Both the position numbers and the translations under genes were made by a program. From contig JACUUL010000012.1 in assembly GCA_014859345.1 (NCBI GenBank), positions 1 to 40,744 of the forward strand: a DNA stretch of 40,744 nucleotides, read 5' to 3'. The notes under the pieces are model-generated. The model was given only the letters and a program-made list of their open reading frames with translations. It searched no databases and was not told the origin of the DNA. Each line of letters opens with the position of its first letter. Positions within the stretch are counted from its first letter, which is position 1. Below, piece by piece: positions 27,089 through 36,395 of the stretch. Origin of the DNA: Thermoleophilia bacterium (GTDB lineage Bacteria > Actinomycetota > Thermoleophilia > BMS3ABIN01).

Positions 27089-28099
27089 ATGTATTACGAA
27101 AAAGATGCCAATCTCGATCTCATCAAGGACAAGACAGTGGCGATCATCGGCTACGGCAGCCAGGGGCATGCCCACGCGCTGAACCTGAAGGATTCCGGCA
27201 TCGATGTAATAGTGGGCCTCAGGCATGCCAGTTTCAGCTGGCCGCAGGCCGAGGAGGCCGGGCTCAAGGTCAAGCCGGTTGTGGAAGCAGCCCAGATTGC
27301 CGACATGATCATGATCCTGACTCCCGACCACTCCCAGGCTGAGACTTATCAAAAGGAGGTCGCGCTCGGCCTCAAGGCCGGAGATGTCCTGATGTTCGCG
27401 CATGGGTTCAACATCCATTTCAACCAAATAGTGCCGCCGGCAGATGTCGACGTGGTCATGGTCGCTCCCAAGGGCCCGGGACATCTGGTGCGGCGGCAGT
27501 ATACCGAGGGCCGCGGCGTGCCCGCTCTGATCGCCATTCATCAGGACGCCAGCGGCCAGGCCAAGGAACTGGGGCTGGCTTACGCTCAAGGCATCGGCGC
27601 CACCCGGGCCGGCGTCATAGAGACTACCTTCGCCGAGGAGACGGAAACCGACCTCTTCGGCGAGCAGGTGGTTCTCTGCGGCGGCGCCAGCGAGCTGGTG
27701 CGCGCAGGCTTTGAGACCCTGGTGGAGGCCGGTTACCAGCCTGAGATCGCTTATTTCGAGTGCCTGCACGAGCTGAAGCTGATTGTTGACCTTATGTATG
27801 AGAAAGGCATAACCGGCATGCGCCACAGCATATCCGACACCGCGGAGTACGGGGACATCACCCGGGGCAAGCGCATCATCAGCGACCGGACCCGCGCCGA
27901 GATGAAGTGCATCCTGAGCGAGATCCAGAACGGCGATTTTGCCCGGGAGTGGATCCTGGAAAACAAGGCGGGAAGGCCCTCCTTCAATGCCAGGCAAAGC
28001 CGCGAGGCGCATCACCAGATCGAGATCGTCGGCAGGAAGCTGCGCAGCATGATGAGCTGGATCGAACCGGAGGCGAAGCTTGACGGCGAAGAGGTCTGA
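27089..28099 (+). CDS. ilvC: Ketol-acid reductoisomerase
   Basis: IlvC isomerises and reduces acetolactate with NAD(P)H and magnesium. The 336-aa protein is a short (class I) enzyme. It has the dinucleotide motif [15 protein letters not shown], the [14 protein letters not shown] block and the metal ligands in [10 protein letters not shown] and the Glu-rich [12 protein letters not shown] region. The beta2 loop (GLRHASFSW) carries Arg and Ser residues, which usually favours NADPH. The ATG has GAGGAGG about 5 nt upstream. Confidence 0.97.
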   Translation: MYYEKDANLDLIKDKTVAIIGYGSQGHAHALNLKDSGIDVIVGLRHASFSWPQAEEAGLKVKPVVEAAQIADMIMILTPDHSQAETYQKEVALGLKAGDVLMFAHGFNIHFNQIVPPADVDVVMVAPKGPGHLVRRQYTEGRGVPALIAIHQDASGQAKELGLAYAQGIGATRAGVIETTFAEETETDLFGEQVVLCGGASELVRAGFETLVEAGYQPEIAYFECLHELKLIVDLMYEKGITGMRHSISDTAEYGDITRGKRIISDRTRAEMKCILSEIQNGDFAREWILENKAGRPSFNARQSREAHHQIEIVGRKLRSMMSWIEPEAKLDGEEV

Positions 28100-28237
28100 A
28101 GCGGCAAAGTGTCGTTGAGGATCACTGAAGCCGGTAAAATCTGAGGGTGCGGAGCGGCCGAAGAATCTGTTGAGCTCACGGATCCTCCGCCGTGATGACA
28201 GAAAAATGCCCAGGATGAAACTGTCAAAGGATAATAT

Positions 28238-29392
28238 ATGATTAAAAAATACCTGATGACTCCAGGCCCCACCCAGATCCCCCCGGAGGTGCTGCTGGCC
28301 GGGGCACAGCCGATCGTCCACCACCGCACCGCGGCATATTCGGCGATATTTTCCCGGGTGCTGGAAAACCTGAAGCACGTCTATCAGACGGAAAACGATG
28401 TCCTCTGTTTCACGTCGTCCGGCACGGGAGCCATGGAATCCGCCGTGGTCAACCTGCTATCGCCCGGCGACGAGGTCCTCATCGCTTCCTGCGGCAAGTT
28501 CGGCGAGCGCTGGCGCGACCTTGCCGGGGTCTACGGGCTGGTTCACGACTACCTCGAATTCGAATGGGGGAGGCCGGTTGAGCCTGAAGACATCGAGAAA
28601 GCCCTGAGGAGCAGCGCGAACTACAAGGCCGTTTTTGTGACGCATAGCGAGACCTCAACGGGAGCTGTCAATGATATGCAGGCCATCGGCGCGATCGTTG
28701 AAGATTCCGACGCCGTTCTGGTGGCCGATTCCATAAGCGGCATGGGCTCCGCCGAGCTCAAGACCGACGCCTGGCAGGTGGATGTGGTGGTGGCCGGCTC
28801 CCAGAAGGCTTTGATGACTCCTCCGGGACTGGCTTTTGCCAGCGTCAGCGACAAAGCCTGGGCCATGGCGGAGAGGTCGAAGCTGCCCAAATATTATTTC
28901 GACTGGCGGAAGGCGCGCAAGGCTCTCGCGGCCGCCGACCCCCAGACTCCTTACACGCCGGCGGTTTCGCTGATAGCGGGACTGGACGCCGCGCTGGCCC
29001 TCATACGTGAAGAGGGACTCGAGAAGCTGTTTCACCGCCATCGCGTCATGGGCCGCGCCTGCCGCGAGGCGGTTAAAGCCATGGGTCTCGAACTCTTCTC
29101 GCCTGATGACGACAGGTCCAGCTCGGTGACCGCCGTCAGGGTGCCTGAGAAAATAGATGACAAGCAGCTGAGGCGGCTTACCAGGGACAAGTACGGGGTG
29201 CAGCTTGCCGGCGGCCAGGGTCCCATAAGCGGGAAGATCTTCCGCGTCGGCCACTGCGGTTATTACAACTATTCCGACATCGTCGTGGCCCTTTCCGCGA
29301 TGGAGCTGGCTCTCAGGGAGCTTGGTTTCCAGGTCGACCCGGGAGCGGGCACGGCCAGGGCGGAGCAGATTTTCGGGGAGGAAGGGATTTGA
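28238..29392 (+). CDS. Class V aminotransferase (serine/alanine-glyoxylate type)
   Basis: A 384-aa PLP enzyme of the alanine-glyoxylate/serine-pyruvate aminotransferase family. It has the N-terminal LMTPGPTQIPPEVL, SSGTGAMESAVVNLL, VADSISGMGS and the PLP lysine in VVAGSQKALMTPPG. Its gene overlaps serA by 4 bp (TTGA), so it likely supplies the transamination step that uses the SerA product, either phosphohydroxypyruvate or hydroxypyruvate. Such aminotransferase-serA pairs are known from thermophiles and methanogens that lack a classical SerC. A role in glycine/glyoxylate metabolism is the alternative. The ATG has AAAGG 7 nt upstream. Confidence 0.9.
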   Translation: MIKKYLMTPGPTQIPPEVLLAGAQPIVHHRTAAYSAIFSRVLENLKHVYQTENDVLCFTSSGTGAMESAVVNLLSPGDEVLIASCGKFGERWRDLAGVYGLVHDYLEFEWGRPVEPEDIEKALRSSANYKAVFVTHSETSTGAVNDMQAIGAIVEDSDAVLVADSISGMGSAELKTDAWQVDVVVAGSQKALMTPPGLAFASVSDKAWAMAERSKLPKYYFDWRKARKALAAADPQTPYTPAVSLIAGLDAALALIREEGLEKLFHRHRVMGRACREAVKAMGLELFSPDDDRSSSVTAVRVPEKIDDKQLRRLTRDKYGVQLAGGQGPISGKIFRVGHCGYYNYSDIVVALSAMELALRELGFQVDPGAGTARAEQIFGEEGI

Positions 29393-31086
29393 GTCAGAAA
29401 GCCAGTACGGCGAAGCCGCCGGCCTCACGGAAAAAGCCGGCCGCGGCCGGAAAGAAAGCGGCGGCAAAGAAGGCGCCGGCACGCCCGCCGGCCAGTAAAG
29501 AAACCCGGGTGCTGATCAAGGAAAAGATCGCCCAGAGCGGCATCGACCTTTTGAAGAAGGAGTTCGAAGTCGATGTCCGCCTGGACATGAATCAGTCCCA
29601 GCTGAAGAAGGAAATCGGCAAGTACAACGCCATCATCATCCGCAGCGCCACCAGGATGACAGCCGACATTATCGAAGCGGCGAAAAACCTTTGTATCATC
29701 GGCAGGGCCGGCATTGGAGTGGACAATATCGATGTGAGGGCGGCTACCAAGAAGGGCATCATCGTAGCCAACGCGCCTCAGAGCAACATCGTGGCGGCAG
29801 CCGAGCACACTCTGGGGCTTTTGCTGGCCCAGAGCCGCAATATTCCCCAGGCGCACGGGTCGCTGAAGGCGGGCCTCTGGGAGCGCTCCAGGTTCGGTGG
29901 CGTGGAGCTGGCCGACAAGGTCCTGGGCGTGATCGGCTTCGGCCGCATCGGCGTCCTGGTGGCCCAGCGCGCCAAGGGGCTGAAAATGAAAGTCGTGGCC
30001 TACGATCCGTTTGTCAGCCAGTCCCGTTTCGAGGACCTGGGAGTCACGGGCGTCAGCGATGTCGACGACCTTTACAAGGTCGCGGATTTCATCACCGTGC
30101 ACCTGCCCAAGAGCCCCGAGACACACGGTTTCTTGGACGAGGCCGCGTTCAGGAAGATGAAGCAAGGGGTGCGAATCATCAACTGCGCCCGGGGGGGGAT
30201 CATCAACGAGGAGGCGCTGGCCAGGGCGCTTGAATCGGGCAAGGTGGCCGGAGCCGCCCTGGACGTCTTTGAAAAAGAGCCGGCGCTGGACAACCCGCTG
30301 CTGGATTTCGACAACGTGGTGGCCACTCCCCATCTGGGAGCCTCCACTCTCGAGGCGCAGGACCGGGCCGGAACCATCATCGCCGAGCAGGTGGCCGCCG
30401 CGCTAAAAGGACAGTTTGTCAGTAACGCGATCAACATCGCGGCAGTCAGCCCCGAAGATCTGAATGTAATGGCTCCCTACCTGCCGCTCTGCGAAAAACT
30501 GGGCCGCCTCATCGTCGAGATAGCCGACGGGCCGCTGGAGCAGTTCGACATCAAGTTCCAGGGCGCCCTGGCCGAACACGATACCCGGATCCTGACGGTG
30601 GCCGTATTCAAGGGAGCCCTGGAGGGCCGGGTGGAAGACACGGTCAATTACGTGAACGCCGAATGGATCGCCGAGGAGCGTGGCCTTAAGGTGACCGAGT
30701 CCCGCAGCCGCCAGGCGGTGGATTTTACCAATCTGATCACCGTGATGTCTGAGGACCGGCGCGGCCAGTTAAGGGTGGGCGGCACCACTATCGGCCCCAA
30801 GCACAAGCCCCGCTTCGTGCAGATATACCGGCACGACATCGATATCGAGCCGGCCAGGTACATGGCTTTCTTCCGTTACGACGACGTGCCCGGCATGATC
30901 GGAAAAGTGGGCACCATCCTTGGCGCCAACAACATCAATATCGCCAACATGAACGTGGGCCGGAAGAAGCGCAGGGGCAAGGCGGTCATGGGCGTCACCC
31001 TCGACGTGCCCATTCCCGAAAACGTTATCGAAGAGATCCGCAGCCAGCCGGAATTCGACGACGTGACATTCATCACCTTTCCCTAG
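29389..31086 (+). CDS. serA: D-3-phosphoglycerate dehydrogenase with a basic N-terminal tail
   Basis: SerA oxidises 3-phosphoglycerate, the first step of serine synthesis. The 565-aa product has the long (type I) layout: catalytic and NAD domains (GRAGIGVDNIDVRAATKKGI, VIGFGRIGVLVAQRAKG, RIINCARGGIINEEAL, VATPHLGASTLEAQ), an allosteric substrate-binding domain, and a C-terminal ACT domain (VPGMIGKVGTILGANNINIANMNVGR) that should bind serine. The first 37 residues are unusual: a Lys/Ala/Pro run (KKPAAAGKKAAAKKAPARPP) before the normal start VLIKEKI. The TTG start overlaps the aminotransferase stop, with GGAAGG just upstream. Confidence 0.95.
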   Translation: MSQKASTAKPPASRKKPAAAGKKAAAKKAPARPPASKETRVLIKEKIAQSGIDLLKKEFEVDVRLDMNQSQLKKEIGKYNAIIIRSATRMTADIIEAAKNLCIIGRAGIGVDNIDVRAATKKGIIVANAPQSNIVAAAEHTLGLLLAQSRNIPQAHGSLKAGLWERSRFGGVELADKVLGVIGFGRIGVLVAQRAKGLKMKVVAYDPFVSQSRFEDLGVTGVSDVDDLYKVADFITVHLPKSPETHGFLDEAAFRKMKQGVRIINCARGGIINEEALARALESGKVAGAALDVFEKEPALDNPLLDFDNVVATPHLGASTLEAQDRAGTIIAEQVAAALKGQFVSNAINIAAVSPEDLNVMAPYLPLCEKLGRLIVEIADGPLEQFDIKFQGALAEHDTRILTVAVFKGALEGRVEDTVNYVNAEWIAEERGLKVTESRSRQAVDFTNLITVMSEDRRGQLRVGGTTIGPKHKPRFVQIYRHDIDIEPARYMAFFRYDDVPGMIGKVGTILGANNINIANMNVGRKKRRGKAVMGVTLDVPIPENVIEEIRSQPEFDDVTFITFP

Positions 31087-31352
31087 GCCCGGGCATTCGG
31101 GTATGAGCATCAGCGGCGGCTAAAGGAGACTGCCATTCCACGCCGTTCGCCGTGAAACCGGCCCGATGATTAGGAAACCCGGATTCCGGCAATAAATATA
31201 AGTCAAACATGCGTTATCTCCGCAGCTGAAAAAGTGCTGTGTCCCGGCCGGTGCTTTTGGCGTCGTCGCTTCTTAACGGCTTCGGTTGAGTGTGATATTT
31301 TATAGAGCACGACATATGATCATGCCTGCAGCCCTTTGATGGAGGATTCGTG

Positions 31353-31814
31353 ATGGTTCCCAAGAAGAATAATCCTTTTGCGGAGTTTGAGCGCCTCACC
31401 TCGGAGATAGAGGAGATGTTCTTCCGCTTCTACGGCGGCCCCAGGCTGCGCATCATGAAGGGCGGCGCCTTCCAGCCGCTGGCCGATGTCTACTATCTGA
31501 AGGAGAAAAACACGGTTATCGTCAAGCTGGAGATTCCCGGCATTTCCCCGGATGATGTCAGCCTGACCATAGAAGACAAGACCCTGATCGTGGAGGGGAG
31601 CCGTTTGGACACCAGCCGCGGGGGGGAGAAGGTCTATCAGCAGATGGAGATCGATTACGGGCGCTTCCGGCGGAAGATCATGTTGCCCATCGCGGTGGAC
31701 GTGGAGAAGTCGGTAGCGGGATACAAGGACGGATTCCTGACCATCGAGCTGCCGGTGACTGAAAAGCGGTCGGCGGCCATCAATGTTCCGATCACTGTCA
31801 GGAAGAAGAAATAA
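31353..31814 (+). CDS. Hsp20/alpha-crystallin small heat-shock protein
   Basis: A chaperone that holds unfolded proteins. From ATG 31353 (GGAGG 7 nt upstream) the product is 153 aa. The alpha-crystallin domain spans about residues 45-150 (PLADVYYLKEKNTVIVKLEIPGISPDDVSLTI, then the conserved GFLTIELP). The C-terminal IxI-like motif is weak (VPITV). lon follows after 15 bp, so a heat-induced hsp20-lon unit is likely. I see no clear CIRCE or HAIR repeat in the 260 bp upstream. Confidence 0.92.
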   Translation: MVPKKNNPFAEFERLTSEIEEMFFRFYGGPRLRIMKGGAFQPLADVYYLKEKNTVIVKLEIPGISPDDVSLTIEDKTLIVEGSRLDTSRGGEKVYQQMEIDYGRFRRKIMLPIAVDVEKSVAGYKDGFLTIELPVTEKRSAAINVPITVRKKK

Positions 31815-31829
31815 CCCACGATACGGGAT

Positions 31830-34409
31830 ATGGAGATGGAAAGCAGCATAACTGAGGCGCCGGTCAAGTTCACGGAAGAGATTCCGGACGTTATCCCTAT
31901 CCTGCCGCTCCGGGAGACGGTGGTCTTCCCGGAGACGGTGACGCCGCTGGCAGTGGGGCAGGAACGCTCGGTGCGGCTCATCGATGATGTCCTGCACAAG
32001 GACAAGATGGTGGGCCTGGTCTCCATAAAGCGGCCGGAGGTCGAGGTCGCCGGCCCGGATGACGTGCACCAGATCGGCACCGCGGCCATCATTCACAAGA
32101 TGCTGAAAGTCCCCGACGGATCGCTGAGAATTCTCGTGCAGGGCGTCAAACGCATCCGGGTAGTCGATTACCAGCAGACCGAGCCGTACCTTGTGGCCCG
32201 CGTGGAGGTCCTGGAAGACAAAGTCGAGGTGACCCGCGAGGTCGAGGCCCTTTCCCGCAATCTGCAGAATATCTTCACCAAGATCATCGGCCTGGTTCCG
32301 TATCTGCCGGAAGAGCTGCAGATGGCAGTCTCCAACGTGGAGGACCCGAGCGCCCTGTGCTATCTGATCGCATCGGCCATGAAGATCAAGACCGAGGAAA
32401 AGCAGGAGCTGCTGGAGGAACTCGACGTCGAGAAGCGTCTCAGGCGCCTCACCGTCATCCTCAACCGGGAGCTGGAGGTGTTCGAGCTGGGCAGCAAGAT
32501 CCAGTCTGAGGTCCAGAGCGAGATGGACAAGACCCAGCGCGAATATTTCCTCAGGCAGCAGATGAAGGCGATCCAGGAGGAACTGGGCGAGGTCGACGAG
32601 ATCACCGCGGAGGTCAATGAGCTGAGGACCAAGATAGATGAGCTGAAGCTTCCCGAGGAGGTGGACAAGCAGGCCCGGCGGGAGCTGGACCGGCTCTCCA
32701 AGCTGCAGCCGGCCGCCGCCGAATACTCGGTGATCCGCACTTACCTCGACTGGCTGATCACTATCCCCTGGGACCGGGGCACGGAGGACATTCTCGATAT
32801 CGAGCGGGCCCAAAGGATCCTGGACGAGGATCATTACGACCTGGAGAAGGTCAAGAACCGGATCCTGGAATATCTCTCAGTGGCCAAGCTGAAGAAGGAC
32901 ATGGCCGGTCCGATTCTCTGTTTCGTGGGGCCCCCGGGTGTGGGCAAGACTTCGCTGGGCCACTCCATCGCCCGGGCGTTGGGGCGCAAGTTTATCCGCA
33001 TCTCCGTCGGCGGCGTCAGGGACGAGGCAGAGATCCGCGGCCACCGGCGGACATACATCGGCGCCATGCCTGGCACGATCATTCGCGCCATCCGCGACTC
33101 CGATTCCAATAACCCGGTGTTCATGATCGACGAGGTGGACAAGCTGGGCGCCGACTTCCGGGGCGATCCGTCATCGGCCCTGCTGGAAGTCCTCGATCCG
33201 GAGCAGCATTTCAGCTTCCGCGACCACTACCTGGACCTGCCCTACGATCTTAGCAAGGTGCTGTTCATCGCCACGGCCAACATCCTCGATCCGGTGCCGC
33301 CGGCGCTCAGAGACCGCATGGAGGTCATCGAGCTCTCCGGCTACACCGAGGAAGAGAAGATCAACATCGCCAAGAAGTATCTCATCAAGAAGCAGACTGA
33401 GGCCAACGGTCTCGATCCCAAGCGCATCACGTTTACCGACAAGGCCATCCTCAAGATCATCCAGGACTTCACCCGTGAGGCTGGCTTGAGGAACCTGGAG
33501 CGCGAGATAGGTTCCGTATGCCGCAAAGTGGCCAGGGAGATAGCGGAAGGCAAGAAGGGAAAATTCAACATCACCGAGAAGGCAGTGCTCAAGTATCTGG
33601 GCAAGAAGCGTTTCTTCTCGGAGGCGCGCCGCATGACCTCCGAGCCAGGAGTTGCCACTGGCCTGGCCTGGACGCCCAACGGAGGCGATATCATCTTTAT
33701 CGAGGCCACCAGCATGCCCGGAAACGGCCGCCTGACCCTGACCGGCCAGCTGGGGGACATCATGAAGGAATCGGGACAGGCGTCGCTCTCATGGGTCCGA
33801 TCCCATTCTGGAGAACTGGGCATCCCGGACGATTATTTCCAGAAGAATGACATACACGTGCATGTGCCCGCGGGCGCCATCCCCAAGGACGGCCCCTCGG
33901 CGGGGGTCACCATGACCACGGCTCTGGCGTCGCTGGCCATGGGCGAGCCGGTGCACTCCAACGTCTCTACGACCGGCGAGGTGACGCTGAGCGGCCGGGT
34001 CATGCCTATCGGCGGCGTCAAGGAGAAGGTGCTGGCGGCCCGCAGAGCGGGGCTCGACACGGTGGTGCTGCCGCGGGAGAACGAGAAGGACCTGGACGAC
34101 ATTCCTGAAAAACTGAGGAAGGAGATGAAATTCGTCCTGGCCGATGAGATTCACGATGTGCTGAAAGCCGCCCTCGCTAACGGCTCTCTCTTCGCCGGAA
34201 GAAATACCGCCGCGAAAACCGCTTCCGCCAAAAAACCAGCGAAACAAAAGGCCGCGAAAAAAGCCACAAAAAAGACGGCTGCCGGAAGCGCCAGAAAGGC
34301 CTCCACCAAGGCAAGCGTCAGCAAAATCAGCAGGAAGCCAGGCGGAAAAAGCAAGGCCGTCTCCAGGGTGGCCGCCCGCAACCGTGCGGGCAAGCCCGTT
34401 TCCCGCTAG
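31830..34409 (+). CDS. lon: ATP-dependent protease Lon with a histone-H1-like C-terminal tail
   Basis: Lon degrades damaged and regulatory proteins. The 859-aa product has the N-terminal substrate domain (IPILPLRETVVFPETVTPL), a coiled-coil middle, the AAA+ module with Walker A GPPGVGKT and Walker B VFMIDEVDKLG, and the protease domain with the catalytic Ser in DGPSAGVTM and Lys in GGVKEKVLAA. The normal fold ends near residue 785. The last 70 or so residues are an added tail of Ala, Lys, Ser and Arg (KKPAKQKAAKKATKK), about one third basic, resembling histone H1 or the tail of actinobacterial HupB. It probably binds DNA or another polyanion. Compare the tail on SerA. Confidence 0.96.
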   Translation: MEMESSITEAPVKFTEEIPDVIPILPLRETVVFPETVTPLAVGQERSVRLIDDVLHKDKMVGLVSIKRPEVEVAGPDDVHQIGTAAIIHKMLKVPDGSLRILVQGVKRIRVVDYQQTEPYLVARVEVLEDKVEVTREVEALSRNLQNIFTKIIGLVPYLPEELQMAVSNVEDPSALCYLIASAMKIKTEEKQELLEELDVEKRLRRLTVILNRELEVFELGSKIQSEVQSEMDKTQREYFLRQQMKAIQEELGEVDEITAEVNELRTKIDELKLPEEVDKQARRELDRLSKLQPAAAEYSVIRTYLDWLITIPWDRGTEDILDIERAQRILDEDHYDLEKVKNRILEYLSVAKLKKDMAGPILCFVGPPGVGKTSLGHSIARALGRKFIRISVGGVRDEAEIRGHRRTYIGAMPGTIIRAIRDSDSNNPVFMIDEVDKLGADFRGDPSSALLEVLDPEQHFSFRDHYLDLPYDLSKVLFIATANILDPVPPALRDRMEVIELSGYTEEEKINIAKKYLIKKQTEANGLDPKRITFTDKAILKIIQDFTREAGLRNLEREIGSVCRKVAREIAEGKKGKFNITEKAVLKYLGKKRFFSEARRMTSEPGVATGLAWTPNGGDIIFIEATSMPGNGRLTLTGQLGDIMKESGQASLSWVRSHSGELGIPDDYFQKNDIHVHVPAGAIPKDGPSAGVTMTTALASLAMGEPVHSNVSTTGEVTLSGRVMPIGGVKEKVLAARRAGLDTVVLPRENEKDLDDIPEKLRKEMKFVLADEIHDVLKAALANGSLFAGRNTAAKTASAKKPAKQKAAKKATKKTAAGSARKASTKASVSKISRKPGGKSKAVSRVAARNRAGKPVSR

Positions 34410-34426
34410 GCTCAAAATCCCCTTCC

Positions 34427-34462
34427 CGGCGGCAAAGACCTTCCCGAAGTCCCGCTGTTTTT
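34427..34462 (+). terminator. Intrinsic terminator after lon
   Basis: CGGCGG pairs with CCGCTG (one wobble) around an inner GAC/GTC hairpin, followed by five T residues. It lies 18 bp past the lon stop and separates lon from the sugar-phosphate gene. Confidence 0.6.
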
Positions 34463-34588
34463 CTCCGGAAAACATTCCTCTCCAAGCGGCAGCCATCAGG
34501 ATGAGGCCGTAAACTTCTCAAGGGTATGGAACCGGTGTTTGGGGGTAGAAGACCAGCAACAGGTAAATGGTCTTCTTGGGGAGGTTCG

Positions 34589-35695
34589 ATGGCTGGAAAG
34601 ATCACCATAAGCATTATCAAGGCGGATGTGGGCGGATTTGTCGGGCACGGCGATGTCCATCCCGCCTTGATCGAAACCGCCGAAGAGAGGCTGGCCGGGG
34701 CAAAAGCGGACGGGCTGCTGGTCGATTACCGGGTGGGCAAGGCCGGGGACGACACATCCCTGATCATGACCCACGACAAGGGTGTCGACGCGGAGCCGGT
34801 GCACAAGTTCGCCTGGGACACCTTTCTGGCCATGACCGAGGCGGCCAAAAAGTACAAGCAATACGGCGCCGGGCAGGACCTCCTCTCCGAAGCTTTTTCG
34901 GGCAACGTCAGGGGCATGGGTCCCGGGGTCGCCGAGATGGAGATAGAGGAGAGGCCCAGCGATCCCATCATCTGTTTCCTGGCCGACAAGACGGAGCCGG
35001 GCGCCTGGAACTATCCGCTCTTCAAGATCTTCGCCGATCCTTTTAACACCGCCGGACTTGTCATCGATCCCAAGATGACGGACGGGTTCTCATTCGAGGT
35101 CCAGGATCTGATCAAGAAGAGAACGGTTATGCTGTCCTGTCCTGCGGACTATTACGCGCTGCTCATGTTCATTGGCGCACCCAGCAGATTCGTGATCAAA
35201 CACGTTTTCCGCAACATCGATGATCTCATCTGCGCCGCCACATCGACGCAGCGCCTCAGCCTGCTGGCCGGGAGGTACGTGGGCAAAGACGACCCGGTGA
35301 TGATTGTAAGGGCCCAGAGCGGACTGCCCGCCGTCGGGGAAGTGCTGGAGCCGTTCGCCATGCCGTATCTGGTGTCCGGCTGGATGCGGGGATCTCATCA
35401 TGGACCCCTCATGCCCTGCTCGTTCAGGTATTCCCATCCGACCCGGTTTGACGGACCCCCCCGGGTCACGGCCTACGGCTTTCAGCTGGCGGACGGACAG
35501 CTGGTAGGGCCCAGGGACATGTTTGACGACCCTGCCTTCGACAGGGCCAGGGCGAAGTGCAATGAAGTCACCGATTACATCCGCCGGCACGGGCCATTCG
35601 AGCCTCACCGGCTCGGCCTCGATGAGATGGAATACACGACCATGCCCAAGTTGATGGAAAGACTCGAGGACCGCTTTTCTCCCACGGAGGAATGA
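34589..35695 (+). CDS. Archaeal-type fructose-1,6-bisphosphate aldolase/phosphatase (class V)
   Basis: This bifunctional enzyme condenses triose phosphates and then dephosphorylates the product, giving a one-way gluconeogenic step to fructose 6-phosphate. From ATG 34589 (GGGAGG about 4 nt upstream) the product is 368 aa, the family length. It opens with the family's KITISIIKADVGGFVGH and has the magnesium-site region GDDTSLIMTHDKG. The Schiff-base lysine and partner tyrosine occur as the YVGK motif in AGRYVGKDDPVMIVRAQSG. It is common in Archaea and in some deep-branching bacteria. The track's start at 34526 adds nothing conserved. Confidence 0.94.
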   Translation: MAGKITISIIKADVGGFVGHGDVHPALIETAEERLAGAKADGLLVDYRVGKAGDDTSLIMTHDKGVDAEPVHKFAWDTFLAMTEAAKKYKQYGAGQDLLSEAFSGNVRGMGPGVAEMEIEERPSDPIICFLADKTEPGAWNYPLFKIFADPFNTAGLVIDPKMTDGFSFEVQDLIKKRTVMLSCPADYYALLMFIGAPSRFVIKHVFRNIDDLICAATSTQRLSLLAGRYVGKDDPVMIVRAQSGLPAVGEVLEPFAMPYLVSGWMRGSHHGPLMPCSFRYSHPTRFDGPPRVTAYGFQLADGQLVGPRDMFDDPAFDRARAKCNEVTDYIRRHGPFEPHRLGLDEMEYTTMPKLMERLEDRFSPTEE

Positions 35696-35702
35696 GCCGC
35701 CC

Positions 35703-36383
35703 TTGAGTGGTGGGAATGATATCGAGCGGCTTCTGAGAAGCAGCGTGGACGGCAAGCCGGTTGACGGTTTCACCACCGAGCTCGCCGGCATCGCCCCCTT
35801 CCGTTTCCCCGAAGAGAGGTACTTTAAAATCCATCTCGTCAGGGACGGTGGGTGCAGGTCCCGCCGGCCGGTCATCAGCGGAATCTTCTTTGCCGGGCGG
35901 GGCAGGCATATCAACCCCTGGATGGAGGTCGCTTACAGCCCTGATGTGGCGTGCACCGGCCCGGACGGGGAAGACAGCTCCCTCGACCTCTCCGGCACCG
36001 AAGCCGAGGAATCGCTCTTCCGGCTGCTTTCCGGCCTCGTTCCCGCCGGCGGCCGCATCATGGTCGAGTACGGGCTGAAGGAGCACTCCAGGACCGCCAA
36101 GGCTCTCGAAAAAGGCGTGCCCCCGGTACTGACGGGGCTGGGGCACCTGCTGTACCGAAGCGGATTTACCACGTTCAAGGACTGGTACTTTGCTGAGGGG
36201 TGGTCCGAAGGGAACACCAAGCTGCAGGGTGAAAAACCTCTTGACGAAGAGGCCAGAAAAGAGCAGACCCGGAGGCTTGCCGCGGAGGTCGAGAAGTTCA
36301 TTGCCAGCGGCAGGGACGCGCCGGGGATCGCGCTTGATCCGGAGAAGATGCGCCGGCTGCTTGAAAGCGCGGCAGAGAGTTGA
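35703..36383 (+). CDS. DUF1122-like conserved protein
   Basis: The function is unknown. The 226-aa product starts with TTG 7 bp after the FBP enzyme's stop, with GGAGG 12 nt upstream of the TTG, so the two are cotranscribed. Its conserved-looking core is GRIMVEYGLKEHSRTAKALEKG, then PPVLTGLGHLL and FTTFKDWYFAEGWSEGNTKLQGEKP. From memory this pattern resembles DUF1122, a family of archaea and bacteria without an assigned role. No signal peptide or membrane segment is seen. Linkage to the aldolase/phosphatase suggests sugar or central carbon metabolism, but this is inference. Confidence 0.68.
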   Translation: MSGGNDIERLLRSSVDGKPVDGFTTELAGIAPFRFPEERYFKIHLVRDGGCRSRRPVISGIFFAGRGRHINPWMEVAYSPDVACTGPDGEDSSLDLSGTEAEESLFRLLSGLVPAGGRIMVEYGLKEHSRTAKALEKGVPPVLTGLGHLLYRSGFTTFKDWYFAEGWSEGNTKLQGEKPLDEEARKEQTRRLAAEVEKFIASGRDAPGIALDPEKMRRLLESAAES

Positions 36384-36395
36384 TGTCAATCCCTT

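Noticed and set aside
26459-28378. 639-aa minus-strand ORF across ilvN and ilvC
   Set aside because: It is a GC-driven open frame opposite two clear genes, with low-complexity His/Pro-rich translation and no motifs.
31087-31352. CIRCE or HAIR heat-shock operator before hsp20
   Set aside because: No 9-nt CIRCE arms or CTTGAGT-type HAIR inverted repeat could be found. Only a TTGAGT fragment is present.
31320-32834. 504-aa minus-strand ORF opposite hsp20 and lon
   Set aside because: It is a shadow of hsp20 and lon, with Leu/Asp-rich composition typical of the reverse complement of a charged helical protein.
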